Positions 1 to 10,326 of a stretch of 36,751 nt of DNA are shown here, in pieces (the stretch's first letter is position 1; each line of letters begins with the position of its first letter). A program made the translations under genes and the position numbers. This stretch comes from Caldilineaceae bacterium. Its GTDB lineage: Bacteria > Chloroflexota > Anaerolineae > Caldilineales > Caldilineaceae. Below the pieces are notes generated by a model. That model did not search any database. It saw nothing but the letters and a program-made list of their open reading frames with translations, and was not told the origin of the DNA. The stretch is from NCBI GenBank assembly GCA_026989655.1, contig JALSIX010000110.1:1-36751 (forward strand). The letters are read 5' to 3'.

Positions 1-27
1 CTCCCTTTGGGCACGACTCTTCTTCAT
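1..27 (-). CDS. Start of a divergent gene, cut by window edge
   Basis: On the minus strand an ATG at 27 opens a frame of nine codons (MKKSRAQRE) that runs off the window. A good Shine-Dalgarno sequence, GGAGGGAG, lies at 32-39 five bases upstream of the ATG. The Lys/Arg-rich beginning would suit a cytosolic protein or the n-region of a signal peptide, but nine residues do not allow a function. The gene would be divergent from the peptide ABC operon, and the 28-186 stretch would be its leader and promoter region. A call resting only on an RBS plus a start codon could be chance. Confidence 0.4.
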
Positions 28-186
28 GGGGCTCCCTCCAGCTCCTCTGGATCAACTCGAACCTCGACGACATCCCCATCCTATCACAGCTTCGCTCGAT
101 CTCTGCCCCCAAATCTGAATACACCCGCGGCCCGTTTCGATATCTGTCCAAGGAGGACGGTCCAGGCCCGGAACTTTCCGTAGCAG

Positions 187-215
187 TTGCGTTCCCCTCG
201 CGGCTTTGGTATACT
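187..215 (+). promoter_or_regulatory. Sigma-70-type promoter of peptide ABC operon
   Basis: TTGCGT at 187-192 and TATACT at 210-215 are separated by 17 bases. Transcription would start near 222, giving a leader of about 48 bases before the GTG start at 270, which has the RBS-like ACGAGGA at 257-263. Confidence 0.6.
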
Positions 216-269
216 GGGGGCCACACAGCGCTCTGTCGCCCCCCCCGCTCCATCCTACGAGGACATATC

Positions 270-1355
270 GTGACCACCACAGCCGAACTCATCCGGCCGG
301 AAGAGCCCTATGTCCCGCGTCAGGAAGGGGCACTGCTGCGCCTTTTCCGCTCCTACTACCTGCGGAAGGTGTTCAAGGCCCTCTTCACCGCCTACGTGGT
401 GATCACCCTGACCTTCTTCCTCATCCGCCTGCTGCCCAGCAACCCCATCGAGTTCTACATCCAGGACCTGATGGTCCAGTACGGGATCCCCTACCACGAG
501 GCCAAGGATCAGGCGGCCGCGCTCTTCGCCATCGACCTGGACAAGCCCCTGGCCCTCCAGTACGTGGAGTACATGGGGAACCTCCTCCGGGGCGATCTGG
601 GCACCTCCATCCTGTCACCAGGCCAGTCGGTGGCCAGCTTCATCAAGCGCTTTCTGCCCTGGACCATCTTCAGCGTGGGCACTGCGCTGATCCTGAGCTT
701 CACCATCGGGGTGCTCCTGGGGCTGCTCATGGCCTACCGCCGGGAGAGCCTCCTGGACCACGCGCTCACCGTGGTGGCCTCGGTCCTGAGCTCCATCCCC
801 AACTACCTGCTGGGCATCCTGCTCATCGTGTGGCTCGGGGTCCAGTGGAAGCTCATCCCGGTCTCCCAGATGCGGGGCTCCCTGTCTCCCGGGGTCCAGC
901 CCGAGCTGAGCTTCACCTTCCTGAAAGACGCCCTCTTCCACGCGGCCCTGCCCATCGCGACCTATGTGCTGACCACCATGGGCAACTGGATGCTGACCAT
1001 GAAGAGCAGCACCATCGCGGTGCTGGAGGAGGACTACGTGACCGTGGCCCGGGCCAAGGGGCTGCCCGACTTCCGCATCACCACCGCGTACGTGGGCCGG
1101 AACGCGGCCCTCCCCCTCTTCACCCTGTTGACCATCTCCATCGGCTTCGTGGTGGGGGGCTCCGTGCTCATCGAGGGGCTGTTCCAGTACCAGGGCATCG
1201 GGTACATCCTGTTGCAGAGCGTGAACCGCCGGGACTACACGGTGATGCAGGGCGTCTTCCTGATCATCACCCTCTCGGTGATCTTCGCCAACTTCTTCGC
1301 GGACATCTTCTACAGCTGGCTGGATCCGCGCATCAAGCTCGGCGCGCAGGAGTAG
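270..1355 (+). CDS. Peptide/nickel ABC transporter permease (DppB-like)
   Basis: This 361-residue inner-membrane protein is the first of the two permease subunits of a dipeptide/oligopeptide/nickel-type importer. The N-terminal membrane helix lies around residues 36-55. An extracellular loop typical of DppB/OppB follows (about 56-130, with the family GDLGTS segment at 108-113). The BPD_transp_1 core begins near 133, and the EAA coupling motif that docks on the ATPases is at 254-266 (EDYVTVARAKGLP). The GTG at 270 is chosen because it follows an RBS-like ACGAGGA, whereas the upstream in-frame region is not coding-like. It heads a six-gene operon and is 7 bases from the second permease gene. 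Substrate (peptide, glycoside, nickel) cannot be told from the permease alone. Confidence 0.93.
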   Translation: MTTTAELIRPEEPYVPRQEGALLRLFRSYYLRKVFKALFTAYVVITLTFFLIRLLPSNPIEFYIQDLMVQYGIPYHEAKDQAAALFAIDLDKPLALQYVEYMGNLLRGDLGTSILSPGQSVASFIKRFLPWTIFSVGTALILSFTIGVLLGLLMAYRRESLLDHALTVVASVLSSIPNYLLGILLIVWLGVQWKLIPVSQMRGSLSPGVQPELSFTFLKDALFHAALPIATYVLTTMGNWMLTMKSSTIAVLEEDYVTVARAKGLPDFRITTAYVGRNAALPLFTLLTISIGFVVGGSVLIEGLFQYQGIGYILLQSVNRRDYTVMQGVFLIITLSVIFANFFADIFYSWLDPRIKLGAQE

Positions 1356-1362
1356 AAGCGAG

Positions 1363-2226
1363 ATGACCATGCTGCGCTCCCTGGCCACCACCCTGCGGAT
1401 CATCACCTACAACAAGGTGGGCTTCCTGGGCTTCCTGGCGGTGCTGGCCATCGTGCTGCTCTCCTTCGTGGGGCCCTACTTCGTGGAGCTGGACACCAAG
1501 ACCAAGGTGGACAAGATCTACCAGCCCCCCTCCCAGGAGTTCTGGCTGGGAACCGACCACCAGGGGCGGGACATCTTCTCCCAGATCGTCCACGGCGGGC
1601 GGGAGGTCATCGAGGTCGCGGTCATCGCGGCCGCCCTCTCCACGGCCATCGCGGTGACCTTCGGCACCCTGAGCGGCTTCGCCGGCGGCTGGGTGGACAC
1701 CGCGGTCATGTCCATCACCGACATCGTCCTCACCATCCCCCAGCTTCCCCTGCTCCTGGTCCTGGCCGCGCTGATCCAACTGAACAACATGATGGCCCTG
1801 GGGGTCCTGCTGGGCCTGCTGGGCTGGCCCGCGCTCCTGCGCGCGGTCCGTTCCCAGGCCCTCTCCCTGAAGGAGCGGGACTTCGTGGAGGCCGCCCGGG
1901 CCCTGGACCTGGGGACCTGGCACATCGTCTTCCGGGAGATCGTGCCCAACATGATGACCTACATCATCGTCAGCTTTGCCCTGGCCATGACCGGCGCGGT
2001 CTACGCCCAGGTGGGCCTGGTCCTCTTCGGGCTGGTCCCCTTCTCGGGGAGCAACTGGGGCGTCATGCTCAGCCTGGCCTGGGTCCGGGGTGCGATCTTC
2101 TACAAGGACAGCATCTGGTACATCATGATGCCGGTGGCGGCCATCGTGATCCTCCAGCTCTCGGTGGTGACCATGACCCGCTCCCTGGAGCTGGTGTTCA
2201 ACCCACGACTGCGCACAGGAGAATGA
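1363..2226 (+). CDS. Peptide/nickel ABC transporter permease (DppC-like)
   Basis: This 287-residue protein is the second permease subunit. It has the OppC_N-like N-terminal helix (about 19-38). The family hallmark GTDHQGRD follows at the start of the periplasmic loop, leading into the transport core of about five helices. The EAA region reads FVEAARALDLG and differs slightly from the usual ARALG, while keeping the following IVPN segment. The start ATG at 1363 lies 7 bases after the first permease stop, and an AGAAGCGAG stretch just upstream could act as a weak RBS. It pairs with the DppB-like subunit to form the pore and is energised by the two ATPases downstream. Confidence 0.93.
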   Translation: MTMLRSLATTLRIITYNKVGFLGFLAVLAIVLLSFVGPYFVELDTKTKVDKIYQPPSQEFWLGTDHQGRDIFSQIVHGGREVIEVAVIAAALSTAIAVTFGTLSGFAGGWVDTAVMSITDIVLTIPQLPLLLVLAALIQLNNMMALGVLLGLLGWPALLRAVRSQALSLKERDFVEAARALDLGTWHIVFREIVPNMMTYIIVSFALAMTGAVYAQVGLVLFGLVPFSGSNWGVMLSLAWVRGAIFYKDSIWYIMMPVAAIVILQLSVVTMTRSLELVFNPRLRTGE

Positions 2227-2230
2227 TCGG

Positions 2231-3322
2231 GTGACCCTTTCCACGGCAAGCTCCATGGCGAACTCCGTGACCTGGGTGCAGGAGGGCGAGACCGAGTCCC
2301 GGCCTCCCCTGAGCCTCCGGGACGTACACATCGTCTACAGCAGCCGTCGGGGGCCGGTGCAGGCCGTCCGAGGAGTCTCCTTCGACCTCCACGGGGGCGA
2401 GAGCCTGGCCCTGATCGGCGAGAGCGGTTCGGGCAAGACCACCCTGGGCCTGGGCATCGTCCGGCTGCTGGTGAAGACCGCCCGCATCACCCAGGGTGCG
2501 ATCCGCTACCGGCGCGACGGCCGGGAGATGGACGTCCTGGCCCTGGAAGGCCCAGAGCTCCGCCGCTTCCGCTGGAAGGAATGCGCGATGGTCTTCCAGT
2601 CCGCGCTCAACGCGTTCAACCCGGTCATCCGCATCTGGGACCAGTTCTGGGACACGGCCCGGGCCCATGGCTGGTCCGACCGCCGAGCCGTACGCCAGAA
2701 GGCCCTGGAGCTCCTCCGCTTCGTCCAACTGGACGCGGACCGGGTGATCGACGCCTATCCCCACGAGCTGAGCGGCGGCATGCGCCAACGGGTGCTCATC
2801 GCCCTCTCCCTCCTGCTGGATCCCCAGATCCTGATCCTGGACGAGCCCACCACCGCGCTGGACATCCTGACCCAGCGGACCATCATGGACCTCCTCCGCC
2901 GGCTGAAGGAGGAGCTCCACTTCACCATGATCTTCATCTCCCACGATCTGGCCATCGCCGCGGAGCTGGCGGATCGGGTGGCCACCATGTACGCGGGCAC
3001 CGTGGTGGAGCTGGGCCCCTCCGAGGCCATCTTCTACCAACCCCGACACCCCTACACCCTGGGGCTGATCCGGGCCGTGCCCACAGTCACCGGCGGCTAC
3101 GAGGAGCTCTACTCCATCCCCGGCTCGCCGCCGGACCTGATCGACCTGCCCAGCGGGTGCAAGTTCCATCCCCGCTGCCCCTTCGCCACGGAACGCTGCC
3201 GGAAGGAGGAGCCCCCCCTGGAGAAGGTGGGCGAGCACCACCTGGCCGCCTGCTGGCACTGGACCGAGGTGGCCGCGGAGCTGGGGCGCACCCCTCTGCA
3301 CCGACGCACACCGAACGCCTGA
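2231..3322 (+). CDS. Peptide ABC transporter ATPase (DppD/OppD-like)
   Basis: This 363-residue ATPase energises the transporter. Walker A is GESGSGKTT at 63-71, the Q-loop lies in [12 protein letters not shown], the signature LSGGMRQR is at 180-187, Walker B is LILDEP at 201-206 and the switch His is in ISHDL. The C-terminal oligopeptide/dipeptide domain (Oligo_HPY) follows, with cysteines 310, 316, 323 and 341 in the [10 protein letters not shown]...C arrangement. In the mycobacterial OppD such a cysteine set carries a [4Fe-4S] cluster, so the same is plausible here. The GTG start at 2231 lies 4 bases after the permease stop, with CAGGAGAATG overlapping the stop as RBS. The first 25 residues are an extension before the ATPase fold, and a later start is possible. 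Confidence 0.93.
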   Translation: MTLSTASSMANSVTWVQEGETESRPPLSLRDVHIVYSSRRGPVQAVRGVSFDLHGGESLALIGESGSGKTTLGLGIVRLLVKTARITQGAIRYRRDGREMDVLALEGPELRRFRWKECAMVFQSALNAFNPVIRIWDQFWDTARAHGWSDRRAVRQKALELLRFVQLDADRVIDAYPHELSGGMRQRVLIALSLLLDPQILILDEPTTALDILTQRTIMDLLRRLKEELHFTMIFISHDLAIAAELADRVATMYAGTVVELGPSEAIFYQPRHPYTLGLIRAVPTVTGGYEELYSIPGSPPDLIDLPSGCKFHPRCPFATERCRKEEPPLEKVGEHHLAACWHWTEVAAELGRTPLHRRTPNA

Positions 3323-3331
3323 GCTGCTGCC

Positions 3332-4327
3332 ATGGCCCCCATCATCGAAGCCCGCCACATCACCAAGACCTTCGGCCGAGGCAAGGAACAGGTCGTGGCC
3401 GTGGACGCCGTCTCCTTCGCCATCCAGGAAGGGGAGATCCTCTGCCTGGTGGGGGAGAGCGGCTGCGGCAAGAGCACCACCGGCCGCATGATCGCGGGCC
3501 TGCTCCCCCCCACGGCCGGGGAGATCCTCTTCGAGGGCCGCCCCATCTCCCAGATGGCCCCGGAGGAGTACCGCCGCTACCGCCACGCGGTCCAGATCAT
3601 CCACCAGGACCCCTACGCCTCCCTGAACCCTGTCCAGACCGTGCAGCAGATCCTGGTCACCCCCCTGCTGCGCCACCGGAAGGTCGACGGCCCATCCGGT
3701 GCCCGGAAACGGGCCCTGGAGCTGTTGGAGATCGTGGACCTGACGCCCCCGGAGGACTTCCTGAACAAGTACCCCCACCAGCTCAGCGGCGGCCAGCGTC
3801 AACGGGTCTCCGTGGCCCGGGCCCTGACCGTGGAGCCCCGCTTCATCGTGGCCGACGAGGCCGTCTCCATGGTGGACGTCTCCATCCGGGTCAGCCTGCT
3901 CAACATGCTCACCCGGCTCAAGGAGGAGTTCCACGTGACCTTCCTGTTCATCACCCACGACCTGGCCCTGGCCAAGTACTTCGCCTGGCACGGTCGGATC
4001 ACGGTGATGTACCTGGGCCGCATCGTGGAGGACGGACCGACCCCCCGGGTGATCCAGGACCCCCGCCATCCCTACACCCAGGCCCTGCTCTCCGCGGTCC
4101 CCGAGGCCGATCCGGAGCTCACCCGGCGCAAACGGCGCATGGAGCTGCGGAGCGCAGACATCCCCAGCCTGTTGGCCCTGCCGTCGGGGTGCACCTTCCA
4201 CCCCCGATGCCCCTACTTCGTGGAGGGAGAATGCGACGTGAACGTGCCGCCCCTGGAGCCCATCTCGGAGGGCGGACGGGTCGCCTGCCCGGTCCGCAAG
4301 TCCGAGCCCATCCAGTTGCTGGCCTGA
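3332..4327 (+). CDS. Peptide ABC transporter ATPase (DppF/OppF-like)
   Basis: This 331-residue protein is the second ATPase of the heterodimer. Walker A is GESGCGKST at 41-49, the Q-loop is [10 protein letters not shown], the signature LSGGQRQRV is at 151-159, Walker B is FIVADE at 171-176 and the switch region is ITHDL. The D-loop reads SMVD, a variant that keeps the key Ser and Asp and is common in this subfamily. The Oligo_HPY tail has cysteines 287, 293, 301 and 319, again a potential [4Fe-4S] site. The ATG at 3332 follows the previous stop by 9 bases; a GAGCTGCTGCC stretch gives only a weak RBS, so translational coupling is likely. Confidence 0.93.
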   Translation: MAPIIEARHITKTFGRGKEQVVAVDAVSFAIQEGEILCLVGESGCGKSTTGRMIAGLLPPTAGEILFEGRPISQMAPEEYRRYRHAVQIIHQDPYASLNPVQTVQQILVTPLLRHRKVDGPSGARKRALELLEIVDLTPPEDFLNKYPHQLSGGQRQRVSVARALTVEPRFIVADEAVSMVDVSIRVSLLNMLTRLKEEFHVTFLFITHDLALAKYFAWHGRITVMYLGRIVEDGPTPRVIQDPRHPYTQALLSAVPEADPELTRRKRRMELRSADIPSLLALPSGCTFHPRCPYFVEGECDVNVPPLEPISEGGRVACPVRKSEPIQLLA

Positions 4328-4337
4328 GGAGAGGACC

Positions 4338-4529
4338 ATGCCTCCCGAACTGGGACGCGCCGGCATCCGCATCGGCACCTACGTGACCCTGATCAGCGGT
4401 GGCCTGCTCCTGGTGGTGGACAAGGGCACCCCGGAGTACGTGATCAGCCAGATCACCTTCATCATGGGCGTGGTCTTCCTGGCCCTGATCGGGGCCTGGA
4501 TCCGCTGGAGCCAGCGAAGACAGAACTGA
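4338..4529 (+). CDS. Small two-helix membrane protein of the operon
   Basis: This 63-residue protein has two hydrophobic segments (about residues 14-27 and 36-55) and a basic C-terminus (RWSQRRQN), suggesting a small integral membrane protein with both ends on the cytosolic side. It lies 10 bases after the second ATPase gene and has an AGGAGAGG RBS directly before the ATG. It is therefore translated as part of the transporter operon. I do not recognise a family. Its position between the ATPases and the binding protein suggests an accessory role in the transporter (assembly, regulation or subunit), but that is inference only. Confidence 0.7.
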   Translation: MPPELGRAGIRIGTYVTLISGGLLLVVDKGTPEYVISQITFIMGVVFLALIGAWIRWSQRRQN

Positions 4530-4544
4530 ATCCCTGCTCGCGCC

Positions 4545-4560
4545 CGACCGTCACCGGTCG
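4545..4560 (+). other. Intercistronic hairpin before binding-protein gene
   Basis: CGACCG and CGGTCG form a perfect 6-bp stem around a TCAC loop. No T-run follows. It sits between the small membrane gene and the binding-protein gene and could set differential expression or mRNA processing of the binding protein. Confidence 0.35.
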
Positions 4561-4606
4561 TTCGTCAACCATTCCATCCGTTTCACACACCACAAGGAGG
4601 AGCCCT

Positions 4607-6430
<1,824 letters not shown>

Positions 6431-6457
6431 TCGCCTCGCGCACACACCCAAACCCTC

Positions 6458-6486
6458 GGGGGTGGTGGGCCAGACCCGCCACCCCC
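6458..6486 (+). terminator. Strong hairpin terminator after peptide ABC operon
   Basis: A 12-bp stem (6458-6469 with 6475-6486, one G-T wobble) closes a 5-base loop CCAGA, followed by AATGTTTT at 6487-6494. The stem is very GC-rich and the T-tract short. It lies 28 bases after the binding-protein stop and only 11 bases before the ATG of the MFS gene. Confidence 0.6.
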
Positions 6487-6497
6487 AATGTTTTGCC

Positions 6498-7703
6498 ATG
6501 CATCCCTCCACCCGAAGGGACTACCGTCTCCTCACCGGGATGATCGCCCTGGTCTATGGGGCCACAGGCATCCGCGCGCCCCTCCTGGTCCTCTTCCTGG
6601 AGGATCTGGGCGCGGACTACGGCCAGATCGCCCAGGTGCTGACCACCTTCTCGGCGGTCTTCCTGGCCAGCAACTACCTGTGGGGCCGGGCCACAGACCG
6701 TTGGCGCCACCGGAAACCCCTGTTGGTAGGTGGCCTGCTGGCCATGGCCGCTCTCTACGGCCTCCTCAGCCGGGCGCCTACCCTGGGCTGGGCGTGGCTC
6801 TTCCATGCCCTCCAGGGCCTGGCCCTGGCCGCGTACACCACCCCCAGCCTGGCCCTCATGGGGGACATCCTGGCCGGCGAAGGCCGCCGCGGGCATCGCA
6901 TGGGCGGCTACCGCGGCGTGGCCTCCCTGGCCTTCGCGGCCACGGCCGTGGCAGGCGGCTACATCGCAGACATCGCCGGCCTGGACCGAGCCCTGGCCCT
7001 GGGTGGGCTCCTCTATGGGCTGGCCGGCGGGCTGGGCCTGTGCCTGCACGAGGTGGAAGAGACCTCAGCCCAGACCCAGACGAGTTCCCGCGCGGCCCAG
7101 CCCTCCCTGCGCCCGCTCCAGCAACTTGGGCCCCGATCCGCCCGAGGAACCGGCACCCGATTGCCCATCCCCTTCCTCCTGGGGGTAACCCTGTGGATGG
7201 CCGCCCACGTGGCCGGGGCCTCGGTGTGGCCCAACTTCATGGCCTCCTTGGGCTACACGAAGAGCGCCATCGCCTCCCTCTGGGGGCTGGCCGCGCTGGT
7301 GGAGTTCCCGGCCATGAGCGGGAGCGGCCTGGCCTCGGACCGGGTGGGGCGCACCCCCCTCCTGGTGGCCGGCAGCCTGGGCATCGCCGGCGTGCTGGTG
7401 GGCTACCTCCTGTTGGCCCGGGTCTTCCTGGGCCTGCTGGGCATCCAGCTTCTCCGCGGGGTCGCCTTCGCGAGCTACACGGCCACGGCCATGGTCTTCG
7501 CCGCGGAATGGGGCCCCAAGGGAAGCCGCGGACAGAACACGGGCCTGTTCCACGCGGCCTCTGGATTGGGCCAGGTGGCGGGGACCTTCCTGGGAGGCAC
7601 CCTGGCCCAGCATCTGGCGTTCGGCTGGCTGTACGGCATCTGTACAGGTCTGGCCCTGGGCGCCGGGGCCAGCTTCATGCTCGGAAGCCGAAGGGCCGAA
7701 TAA
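6498..7703 (+). CDS. MFS transporter
   Basis: This 401-residue protein has the 12-helix pattern of the major facilitator superfamily, in two halves separated by a polar central loop around residues 188-225. Motif A-like loops are visible in both halves: GRATDRWRHRKPL between helices 2 and 3, and SDRVGRTPL in the second half. The substrate is unknown; sugar or drug efflux families are possible. The ATG at 6498 is preferred because the longer frame from GTG 6462 would begin inside the terminator hairpin and adds non-family residues. There is no Shine-Dalgarno between the hairpin and this ATG, which is odd; expression may depend on read-through or a promoter inside the preceding gene. Confidence 0.85.
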   Translation: MHPSTRRDYRLLTGMIALVYGATGIRAPLLVLFLEDLGADYGQIAQVLTTFSAVFLASNYLWGRATDRWRHRKPLLVGGLLAMAALYGLLSRAPTLGWAWLFHALQGLALAAYTTPSLALMGDILAGEGRRGHRMGGYRGVASLAFAATAVAGGYIADIAGLDRALALGGLLYGLAGGLGLCLHEVEETSAQTQTSSRAAQPSLRPLQQLGPRSARGTGTRLPIPFLLGVTLWMAAHVAGASVWPNFMASLGYTKSAIASLWGLAALVEFPAMSGSGLASDRVGRTPLLVAGSLGIAGVLVGYLLLARVFLGLLGIQLLRGVAFASYTATAMVFAAEWGPKGSRGQNTGLFHAASGLGQVAGTFLGGTLAQHLAFGWLYGICTGLALGAGASFMLGSRRAE

Positions 7704-8044
7704 AGGGGAAAGGACCCCTGGACGGATCCCGGCCCTACCGGAAAAGAGGCCAGGCCCCAGGCTGGAGAGGGCGAAGTTCCCCCAGGTGTCTTCCACAAGG
7801 GTCGAGCCCTGCAGCACCAAGGCCTGTTCGCACGCCCCCAGGGGGCAGGGAGCCTCACCGCAACGATGGCCCTGAAATATGCTCCGTTTCTCCCGGCGCC
7901 GTTGCCCTCGGGTAGGGCCCATGGTATGATGGAGGCGCTCCCCTCAGCGGGGGACGAGCGGATTCCGCCCCCAGGGCCCGGCGCGAATCCCGGGCATCCA
8001 GGAACCCTTCCAGACCAGGCCGACGGCACAACGGAGCAGCGCAC
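7704..8044 (+). other. Gene-free stretch before the sugar gene pair
   Basis: No gene is supported in these 341 bases. A short hairpin (AGGGG/CCCCT, 7704-7719) follows the MFS stop codon but lacks a T-tract. The right part holds the promoter at 7902-7930. A leader of about 108 bases follows, beginning with a short TCCCC/GGGGA hairpin (7939-7954). Confidence 0.5.
7902..7930 (+). promoter_or_regulatory. Sigma-70-type promoter of isomerase-galK genes
   Basis: TTGCCC at 7902-7907 and TATGAT at 7925-7930 are spaced by 17 bases. The spacer contains GCCCTCGGGTAGGGC (7904-7918), a small inverted repeat that could be an operator. Confidence 0.6.
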
Positions 8045-8944
8045 ATGGGCTCCCAATGGACACCTACCCTGCGGTTGGGCACCTCCACCTACTCCTACTG
8101 GCATTTCACCGCGGAACGCCCCCCTATCGAGCAGGTGCTGGAGGCGGCCGCGCGCCTGGGCCTGGCCGGCGTGGAGATCCTGCACCGCCAGCTGGAGTCC
8201 GAGGATCCGGCCTACCTACACCGGTTGAAACGCCACGCCTTTCATCTCGGACTGGACCTCTACGGCCTCTCCATCCACCAGGATTTCGTCCACCAGGACG
8301 TGGAAACGCGCTGGGAAGAGGTGAAGCATACCCTCCACTGCATCGACCTGGCCCACGAGATGGGCATCCCCTCTGTGCGGATCCACTCCGGAGGCTGGCG
8401 CAAGAGCGGCCCCTTCGACGAGCTCCTCCAGGCCCAGGGCTGGGTGGAGCCATGGCCAGGCTACACGAAGGAAGACGGCCTCCGCTGGGTGGTGGAGGCC
8501 GTCGAGCAGTGTCTCACCCACGCAGAGCGCCGGGGCGTTCTCCTCCTGCTGGAGAACCACTGGGGCCTCACCACCTTCGCGGAGGACATGGTCCGCATCC
8601 TGGAGGAGGTGGACTCCCCCTGGTTTCGGGCCGTGTTGGACTGCGGGAACTTCCTCTTCGAGGAGGACATGTACGCGGCCATGGCCAGGGTCGCTCCGTA
8701 CGTCTGGCTGGTCCACGCCAAGACCTACCCCGGCGGTGGCACCTGGTATACCCTGGACCTGGACTACCCCCGAATCTTCCGCCTCCTGTTGAAGGCCGGC
8801 TTCACCGGGTACGTCTCCATCGAAATGGAGGGCCAGGAACCTCCGGGGACGGCCATGCCCAAGAGCGCGGCCCTGCTGCGCCAGGCCTGGTGTGAGGCGG
8901 TCCAGGCCCTCCACACCCACCCCGATCCTCCCCACCCGCCCTGA
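8045..8944 (+). CDS. Sugar phosphate isomerase/epimerase-like TIM barrel
   Basis: This 299-residue cytosolic protein belongs to the xylose isomerase-like/AP endonuclease 2 superfamily. The predicted metal ligands of the TIM barrel are visible at the usual strand ends: Glu170 (LLLENHWG), Asp199 (VLDCGNF), His224 (LVHAKTY) and Glu260 (VSIEMEG). The N-terminus (LGTSTYSYWHF) also fits the family. Members isomerise or epimerise sugars or inositol derivatives, but the substrate cannot be deduced. The ATG at 8045 follows CGGAGC as RBS. It is the first gene after the promoter at 7902-7930 and is 33 bases from galK, so the two are probably co-transcribed. Confidence 0.85.
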   Translation: MGSQWTPTLRLGTSTYSYWHFTAERPPIEQVLEAAARLGLAGVEILHRQLESEDPAYLHRLKRHAFHLGLDLYGLSIHQDFVHQDVETRWEEVKHTLHCIDLAHEMGIPSVRIHSGGWRKSGPFDELLQAQGWVEPWPGYTKEDGLRWVVEAVEQCLTHAERRGVLLLLENHWGLTTFAEDMVRILEEVDSPWFRAVLDCGNFLFEEDMYAAMARVAPYVWLVHAKTYPGGGTWYTLDLDYPRIFRLLLKAGFTGYVSIEMEGQEPPGTAMPKSAALLRQAWCEAVQALHTHPDPPHPP

Positions 8945-8977
8945 AAACCACCCCTTTCTGGGGTCCCTGCCAACGCC

Positions 8978-10309
8978 ATGACCGACCTCGCGACCGCCCT
9001 GACCGCCGTCTACGGCCCGGAGATCCAGCCCCAGATCCGCCGCTACCAGGCCGGACTGGCCGCGTTCCGGGAACGGTTCGGCCCGGGACCGGTGACGGTC
9101 TTCCGGGCGCCGGGCCGGGTGAACCTGATCGGCGAACACACGGACTACAACGACGGCTACGTCCTCCCCCTGGCCCTGGACAAGGATGTGCTGCTCTTTG
9201 CCCGCCCACGTCCGGACTCCACGATCCACCTGCACAACCTGGAGCCCCGCTTTCCGCCACGGGCCTTCCCACTGGCCACCGCCATCCCACCGGCTCCTGC
9301 CGGCGATTGGAGCAACTACGTGCGCGGGGCCGCCCAGGAGCTGGCCCGCCGCCTGGGCCTGGAACTCCCGGGCCTGGACGTCCTGGTAGACGGGCGCCCG
9401 CCCCACGGCGTGCCCCGAGGTGCGGGGCTCAGCTCCTCCTCCGCGCTGACAGTGGCCAGCGCCGTGGCCCTGGCCTACTTCGGGGGATGGAGATGGGACG
9501 GGGACACCATGGCCCAGCTCTGCTCCCAGGCCGAGTGGTACGTGGGAACCCGGGGAGGCATCATGGACCAGTACATCGCGCTCCAGGCCCGGCGAGACCA
9601 CGCCCTCTTCCTGGACTGTCGCCCCCTGCCTGGAGGCAGCTTTCGCTCTCGTCCGGTGCCATTGCCCCCAGGTCACCGGCTGTTGGTGGTGGACAGCGGC
9701 GTACGCCACCAGAACACCCGCAACGAGTTCAACCGACGGGTGGCCGCCTGTCGGGCCGGTGTGGCCCTGTTGCGCCGCGCGCACCCGGGGATCGGCCACC
9801 TGCGGGACGTGGAGGCCGTGGACTGGTCCCGGCTGGAGCCTCTCCTGCCGGAGGTCATCACGCCGGCGGAGCTCCAGGCCCTGGGCCATCCGCTGGAAGA
9901 CCTGCCCAATGTGCCGCCCGACGCGCCGCTACGGGTTCGGGCCTGCTGTCGACACGTGTGGCACGAGAACCGACGGGTGTTGGCCACGGTAGCGGCCCTG
10001 GAACGGGGGGAGATGGCAGAGGTGGGGCGGCTGCTGCGGGAGGCCCATGCCAGCGGTCGAGACGACTACCAGGTGACCACCCCCGAGCTGGACACCCTGG
10101 TGGCCCTGGCCATGGAAGTGGAGGGCGTGGTGGGCGCCCGGTTCACCGGTGCCGGCTGGGGAGGATGTATCGTCGTGTTGGTGCGTCTGGAGGCCGTGGC
10201 GCAGTTCCTGGCCACGGTGCCCGAACGGTACAGGGCCCAGACCGGCCGCTCCGCCACCGTGTTCCCCTGCCGGGCAGGGCCCGGAGCCGGCCTGGTGGGC
10301 ACGTTCTGA
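8978..10309 (+). CDS. galK: Galactokinase
   Basis: This 443-residue GHMP kinase would phosphorylate galactose at C1 with ATP in the Leloir pathway. The galactokinase signature GRVNLIGEHTDYNDGY is at 46-61. The ATP-binding GHMP motif RGAGLSSSSAL is at 147-157, the catalytic Asp197 is in GGIMDQ, and the third GHMP motif GAGWGGC is at 391-397. It is some 50 residues longer than the E. coli enzyme. No galT, galE or galM is beside it, although a DUF4432 epimerase-like gene lies elsewhere in the window. A related sugar kinase (arabinokinase, N-acetylgalactosamine kinase) is possible. Its end is 17 bases from the end of the convergent ABC ATPase gene, leaving no room for a separate terminator. Confidence 0.9.
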   Translation: MTDLATALTAVYGPEIQPQIRRYQAGLAAFRERFGPGPVTVFRAPGRVNLIGEHTDYNDGYVLPLALDKDVLLFARPRPDSTIHLHNLEPRFPPRAFPLATAIPPAPAGDWSNYVRGAAQELARRLGLELPGLDVLVDGRPPHGVPRGAGLSSSSALTVASAVALAYFGGWRWDGDTMAQLCSQAEWYVGTRGGIMDQYIALQARRDHALFLDCRPLPGGSFRSRPVPLPPGHRLLVVDSGVRHQNTRNEFNRRVAACRAGVALLRRAHPGIGHLRDVEAVDWSRLEPLLPEVITPAELQALGHPLEDLPNVPPDAPLRVRACCRHVWHENRRVLATVAALERGEMAEVGRLLREAHASGRDDYQVTTPELDTLVALAMEVEGVVGARFTGAGWGGCIVVLVRLEAVAQFLATVPERYRAQTGRSATVFPCRAGPGAGLVGTF

Positions 10310-10326
10310 CGCGGAGCACTGGGATC

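Noticed and set aside
3332-4327. Unusual DEAVSMVD in the DppF-like ATPase as a defective active site
   Set aside because: SMVD/SMID D-loops are common in this subfamily and keep the essential Ser and Asp. All other motifs are intact.
2198-4378. 726-codon minus-strand frame over the two ATPase genes
   Set aside because: The plus strand has complete Walker A, signature and Walker B motifs in the two ATPases; the antisense translation is low-complexity.
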